This document shows positions 6,378-9,556 of a stretch of DNA of 9,556 nucleotides, piece after piece (position 1 is the first letter of the stretch; every line of letters begins with the position of its first letter). The notes beneath the pieces were generated by a model, which saw only the letters and a program-made list of their open reading frames with translations, had not been told where the DNA came from and did no database searches. The position numbers and the translations under genes are program-made. Location of the stretch: positions 1 through 9,556 of the forward strand of contig JABDJT010000314.1 of assembly GCA_013003335.1 (NCBI GenBank), given 5' to 3'. The stretch comes from Verrucomicrobiales bacterium. GTDB taxonomy: Bacteria; Verrucomicrobiota; Verrucomicrobiia; Verrucomicrobiales; DEV007.

Positions 6378-7378
6378 CAATCAATTCTGACATTTACACC
6401 GCCCCCGTCCGTCACTTCGCCGAGCACCCTCGCGCCTCCATGAAATTCAGTGGCTTTTTCAGCATCGGACGCGGGAACAATCGCGACCCAACCCCAACCC
6501 ATGTTGAAGGTATCAATCGCGTCTTTCTCAGTGTCGACGTGTTGCAAAATTTTCTGAACGGCGCCGAGTTCCCATTTTGGAATCGTAATCGACGCACCTT
6601 TTTCGCCGAGCAAACGCTCGAGGTTTTCGGGCAAACCGCCGCCAGTGATATGCGCCATCGCCCGGATTTCGGCCCCGGCGTTTTTCAAACCAGCACAGGC
6701 GTCATGATACAAACGCGTCGGGGCGAGCAGCTCAGCCATTTCATCGCGCGTCACTTCATCAGGAAAAGCCGACACGATTTTTCGAATCAAACTCCAGCCA
6801 TTCGCGTGAAATCCATCGGACGGATAACCGACCAGCACGTCACCAACTGAAACCCGCGTCGGATCAATCATCTCCGGCTTTTCCACTGCGCCGACACAAA
6901 ATCCGCTCAGCTCGATCATCCCGTCCGGCACGATTCCCGGCATCTCCGCCGTTTCGCCGCCGGCGAGAATGCAGTCGCAGCTTTCCAAATGTTCCGCCAT
7001 TCCTGCAATGAGCCGCTTGATTTTCGTTTTGTCGATCGCACCGACGCCGACGTAATCGAGAAACATCAGCGGATCGCCGCCCGTCGTCAGAATGTCATTC
7101 ACATTCATCGCCACGAGATCTTTCCCCGCGATCTCGAGCAGATCGTATTCAAGAAGCAATTCCAGCTTCGTCCCAACCCCGTCGCAACCCGTCACGATGA
7201 CCGGCTGATTGTAACCCGACAAATCGTAGCTCGCCGCGAACAGCCCGAATGCCTGCATCAACTGACGCCCGCCCTCGGTTCGCTGGCGGAGGCCGTTGAT
7301 GTCGCCGACCAGTTCCGCCGCCTCGTGGATATCGACCCCGGCGGATTTGTAGGTGAAAGATTCTTCGTTTTCGGACAT
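6377..7378 (-). CDS. purM: Phosphoribosylformylglycinamidine cyclo-ligase (AIR synthetase)
   Basis: Catalyses ATP-dependent ring closure of FGAM to 5-aminoimidazole ribonucleotide, the step after PurL/PurQ. The 333-residue length is normal. Motifs of the PurM/PurL-type ATP-binding fold: DGVGTKL (66-72), AMNVNDILTTGGDPLMFLDY (90-109), GGETAEMPG (140-148), SDGFHANGWSLIRKI (187-201), HITGGGLPENL (243-253) and FNMGWGWVAIV (291-301). In the last motif a Trp replaces the usual small or branched residue (FNMG[IV]G). The ATG at 7378 gives the usual N-terminus with YKSAGVDI. It is separated from purQ by 72 bp containing repeat copy A, and its stop overlaps the purF start by one base, so purM and purF are almost certainly co-transcribed. 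Confidence 0.97.
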   Translation of the reverse strand: MSENEESFTYKSAGVDIHEAAELVGDINGLRQRTEGGRQLMQAFGLFAASYDLSGYNQPVIVTGCDGVGTKLELLLEYDLLEIAGKDLVAMNVNDILTTGGDPLMFLDYVGVGAIDKTKIKRLIAGMAEHLESCDCILAGGETAEMPGIVPDGMIELSGFCVGAVEKPEMIDPTRVSVGDVLVGYPSDGFHANGWSLIRKIVSAFPDEVTRDEMAELLAPTRLYHDACAGLKNAGAEIRAMAHITGGGLPENLERLLGEKGASITIPKWELGAVQKILQHVDTEKDAIDTFNMGWGWVAIVPASDAEKATEFHGGARVLGEVTDGGGVNVRID

Positions 7379-7406
7379 GGCGGGATTTTTGGAAATCGGG
7401 ATTTAC

Positions 7407-7449
7407 GAAGCAACAGGGTTGGTTCGATGAACAAACCCTGTTCGTTCGT
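7407..7449. repeat. Intergenic palindromic repeat, copy A (between purQ and purM)
   Basis: AACAGGGTTGGTTC (7412-7425) and GAACAAACCCTGTT (7429-7442) form a 14-bp inverted repeat with 13 pairs and a three-base GAT loop. A short TTCG direct repeat follows up to the purQ stop. The repeat sits directly against that stop (minus-strand TAG at 7453-7451) and takes up most of the 72-bp purQ-purM spacer. No T-run follows on either strand, so simple intrinsic termination is unlikely. It is the most regular member of a family with copies at 1734-1780 and 4345-4386. Confidence 0.75.
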
Positions 7450-7450
7450 T

Positions 7451-8179
7451 CTACCTGCTGGCGCTCACATTTTCAAAAAGGGACTGAAACAAATAATGAC
7501 CACTTCCGTTCTCGGCGTCGCCCCAATCGGGATCGTAGTGGTCTTCCCGAAACATGAATCGCTCGGGATGCGGCATCAGGCCGAGGACACGGCCGCTTTC
7601 GTCTTTCAGGCCGGCGATTTGCTGGAAGCTGCCGTTCACATCGGTCGTGTAGGTCAGCGCGGCGAATCCGTCCGCGATGAGCTTTTCGGCGTCCGCCGGA
7701 TCGGCAGTGACGAGGCGGCCTTCAGCGTGGGCGATGGGAAATTCGAACTCGTCAGGCAGCTGCGCGAGAAACGGGCTGGCATCCGCGGCGTGATTTTTCA
7801 ACGTGACCCACTGGCACTGGAATCGTCCGCTCGTGTTGTGAACGAGGCTGCATGGCGGAAGCAAATCGAGCTGGGTGAGAATCTGGAAGCCGTTGCAAAT
7901 GCCGAGCAGATAACCGCCGCCGTCGCGGAATTTCCGGAGGGTGTCGCCGATTTTATTCTGGGTGACCAGCTTGGCGATTCGGCCGGACATCACGTAGTCC
8001 CCGTAGCTGAATCCGCCGGAAAACACAACGAGACTGACGCCGTCGAGTGAGTCTTCCGTGAGCAGCGAAATCGGAAGCATTTCCGTTTCGAACCCGACGA
8101 TCTTGAGCGCTCGCTCCGTTTCGTGATCGGCATTCGTGCCGGGGAAATTGATGAGGGTGGCTTTGGGGGCTTCTGCCAT
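7451..8179 (-). CDS. purQ: Phosphoribosylformylglycinamidine synthase, glutaminase subunit PurQ
   Basis: Class I glutamine amidotransferase that supplies ammonia to PurL for conversion of FGAR to FGAM. The 242-residue protein shows NFPGTNADHE (11-20), GGFSYGDYVMSG (55-66), the nucleophile elbow GICNGFQIL with Cys95 (93-101), AHAEGR (150-155), and the catalytic His-Glu pair in GLMPHPERF with His204 and Glu206. SGRIAKL follows GGFSYGDY where many PurQ proteins have AGAIA. The ATG at 8179 is the first suitable start, 24 bp after the purL stop, with no clear Shine-Dalgarno site. A free-standing PurQ means the PurL in this genome is not the large single-chain enzyme of E. coli type. A separate or fused PurS function is expected but is not in the window. 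Confidence 0.97.
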   Translation of the reverse strand: MAEAPKATLINFPGTNADHETERALKIVGFETEMLPISLLTEDSLDGVSLVVFSGGFSYGDYVMSGRIAKLVTQNKIGDTLRKFRDGGGYLLGICNGFQILTQLDLLPPCSLVHNTSGRFQCQWVTLKNHAADASPFLAQLPDEFEFPIAHAEGRLVTADPADAEKLIADGFAALTYTTDVNGSFQQIAGLKDESGRVLGLMPHPERFMFREDHYDPDWGDAENGSGHYLFQSLFENVSASR

Positions 8180-8203
8180 AACGGGAAGTCTTGAAAAATT
8201 GGC

Positions 8204-9556
8204 TTAGTAATATTCGACCAGCCCGTTCTTCCAAATTGTTTTGAATTCGGCGAGGGGCTCGTTCAGCAAAGTTTCTTTGCCCCATTCGATGCGCAGATTG
8301 GAGTGGTCGGCAGTAGCGTTTCCGATTTCACCGTAGGCATGATCGGCGAAGTGAGCGGCGACGGCGTCGCGATGCTCGGGAGCGATTTCGAGGAGGAAAC
8401 GTCCGGGAGTTTCGGCGAACAGCATCGCGATTTTCGTGAGGCTCTCTTCGGTCGGGAGTTGATCCAAATTCACATCAAGGCCGCCTTTCCCGGTGAAACC
8501 GAACTCGGCCAGCGCCACGGCAAGGCCTCCTTCGGAAAGGTCGTGCGCCGCGAGAATCCAGCCGTTTTTGACTGCTTCGTAATACGCGCGGTAGGAGGCG
8601 AGATTCTTTTCGAGATCGGTTGCGGGGACGGGCAGACGCTCTTCGATTCCTTTCGCGAAAATCGAACCACCCAGCTCGTTCGTGGTCGCTCCAAGCACGG
8701 CCAGGATGGAATCGCTGCGGCGCAGGGAACTGGGGATGACGTGCGATTTGTCTTCGACGATTCCCATGCCGGAAATCAGGATCGTCACCGGGATCGACAC
8801 GGGGCCGGCTTCAGTTTCGAAGTAATTGTAAAACGAATCCTTCCCCGAAACGAAAGGCGCGGCGTAGGTTTCAGCGGCTTTGGCGATGCCTTTCACTGTC
8901 TCGACAAGCGCGCCGAGTTCCTCCGGATTATCCGGGTTGCCCATGCAGAAATTATCGAGAATCGCGATGCGATCCGGGTTCGATCCGGCGGCAACGAGTT
9001 GGCGGAAACATTCATCGACACAGGCCGTTCCCATCGCGAAGGGATCGGTTTTCCCCCATTCTGGCAGGAGCGATAGCCCCATCGCCATCAACTGATCGGA
9101 ACCGTCAATCCGCATCACCGCCGCGTCCTGCGGGGCGTCACCCGATGCTCCGGCGAGCGGTTTCTGGATCGTGTTGCCCTGCACTTCGTGATCGTATTCG
9201 CGGATAATTGGTTCGCGCGAGACGACGGCGAAATCGGAAATTACGGTGCGCAGCGTTTCGGCCAAATCCCCGTTCGATTCGATCGAAGTGGAATCGTGGA
9301 GGCTGGTTTTGCCCTTCCACTCCGCTTTCATTCGGCGAACCGGCGCATCGTGCAGTTTCGAACAATCGAGTTCACAGACCGTCTCGCCGTGGTGCGACAC
9401 TTTTAAAATCCCGCTTCCGTCCGCATCGCCGAGCACGGTCATTTCCGTCTCGTACTTGTCGGCGATCTGTTGGAGTTCATCGAGCGTCTCCGGTTTTACT
9501 GCCAGCACCATGCGCTCCTGGCTTTCGGAAATGAACAGCTCCCAACTGACCATCCC
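8204..9556 (-). CDS. purL: Phosphoribosylformylglycinamidine synthase, PurL subunit (5' end outside window)
   Basis: Synthetase subunit that uses ATP and ammonia from PurQ to amidate FGAR. About 451 C-terminal residues are visible; the Met codon at 9553 is internal, as the frame continues to the right edge. Near the edge LFISESQERMVLAV is the conserved PurL segment that ends the first half. After it come PLAGASGDAPQDAAVMRIDG, DPFAMGTACVDECFRQLVAAG, ILDNFCMGNPDNPEELG, APFVSGKDSFYNYF and, near the C-terminus, LAAHDLSEGGLAVALAEFGF, a strongly conserved PurL/PurM-fold signature. The SGKDSFYN box differs from the GGNVS box of Bacillus-type PurL and resembles the GKDS box of larger enzymes. It may therefore belong to a form with PurS fused at its N-terminus, which cannot be judged here. 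It is the first visible gene of the pur operon, 24 bp before purQ. Confidence 0.93.
   Translation of the reverse strand, partial: GMVSWELFISESQERMVLAVKPETLDELQQIADKYETEMTVLGDADGSGILKVSHHGETVCELDCSKLHDAPVRRMKAEWKGKTSLHDSTSIESNGDLAETLRTVISDFAVVSREPIIREYDHEVQGNTIQKPLAGASGDAPQDAAVMRIDGSDQLMAMGLSLLPEWGKTDPFAMGTACVDECFRQLVAAGSNPDRIAILDNFCMGNPDNPEELGALVETVKGIAKAAETYAAPFVSGKDSFYNYFETEAGPVSIPVTILISGMGIVEDKSHVIPSSLRRSDSILAVLGATTNELGGSIFAKGIEERLPVPATDLEKNLASYRAYYEAVKNGWILAAHDLSEGGLAVALAEFGFTGKGGLDVNLDQLPTEESLTKIAMLFAETPGRFLLEIAPEHRDAVAAHFADHAYGEIGNATADHSNLRIEWGKETLLNEPLAEFKTIWKNGLVEYY

Noticed and set aside
4527..6443. 638-codon open frame on the plus strand opposite purF
   Set aside because: It lies entirely antisense to purF, which has full catalytic motifs. 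The translation has no family motif and reads as the mirrored codon pattern of a GC-rich gene.
6989..8050. 353-codon plus-strand frame across purM and purQ
   Set aside because: Covers two genes and their spacer in antisense, with no recognisable protein features.
1..9556. CRISPR array, defence system, prophage or insertion sequence
   Set aside because: No regularly spaced repeats, transposase, integrase or defence-type motifs were seen. The genes are housekeeping genes with even codon character.

Overview
The window looks like a piece of the core chromosome of a member of the Verrucomicrobiota, possibly the Opitutae. This is an inference from three clues: a small secreted protein of the TIGR04073 (exosortase-associated) type, a partial protein resembling the N-terminal extension of the long GreA/GreB-family factors of that phylum, and a long PurF of the kind seen in Bacteroidetes and PVC bacteria. 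Most start codons lack an obvious Shine-Dalgarno sequence. No transposase, integrase, phage gene, CRISPR array, rRNA or tRNA was seen.

Layout, left to right: (1) 1-1022, minus strand, the 5' part of a gene running off the left edge (probable N-terminally extended GreA/GreB-family elongation factor). (2) 1023-1195, a divergent intergenic region. (3) 1196-1618, plus strand, the TIGR04073-type secreted protein, followed by a strong bidirectional terminator (1644-1678). (4) On the minus strand, read from right to left: purL (C-terminal part only, entering from the right edge), purQ, purM and purF, then gap and pgk. The pur genes are closely spaced: 24 bp for purL-purQ, 72 bp for purQ-purM, and a 1-base stop/start overlap for purM-purF. 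gap is set apart by about 260 bp with a promoter-like sequence and is followed by its own intrinsic terminator. pgk ends near the bidirectional terminator and converges on the TIGR04073 gene.

Functionally, the right two thirds encode three steps of de novo purine synthesis. PurF makes phosphoribosylamine, PurL with PurQ (and an unseen PurS function) makes FGAM, and PurM closes the ring to AIR. The next block encodes two consecutive glycolytic steps, GAPDH and phosphoglycerate kinase.

The most unusual feature is non-coding. A family of about 43-bp imperfect palindromes with a GTTC/GAAC-rich, AACAGGGT...ACCCTGTT core occurs three times. Each copy lies shortly downstream of a minus-strand stop codon (after purQ, purF and pgk). 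By hand alignment the copies agree ungapped at roughly three quarters of positions. I see no complete new multi-gene system: the genes are housekeeping genes and the repeat family is the part worth following up.
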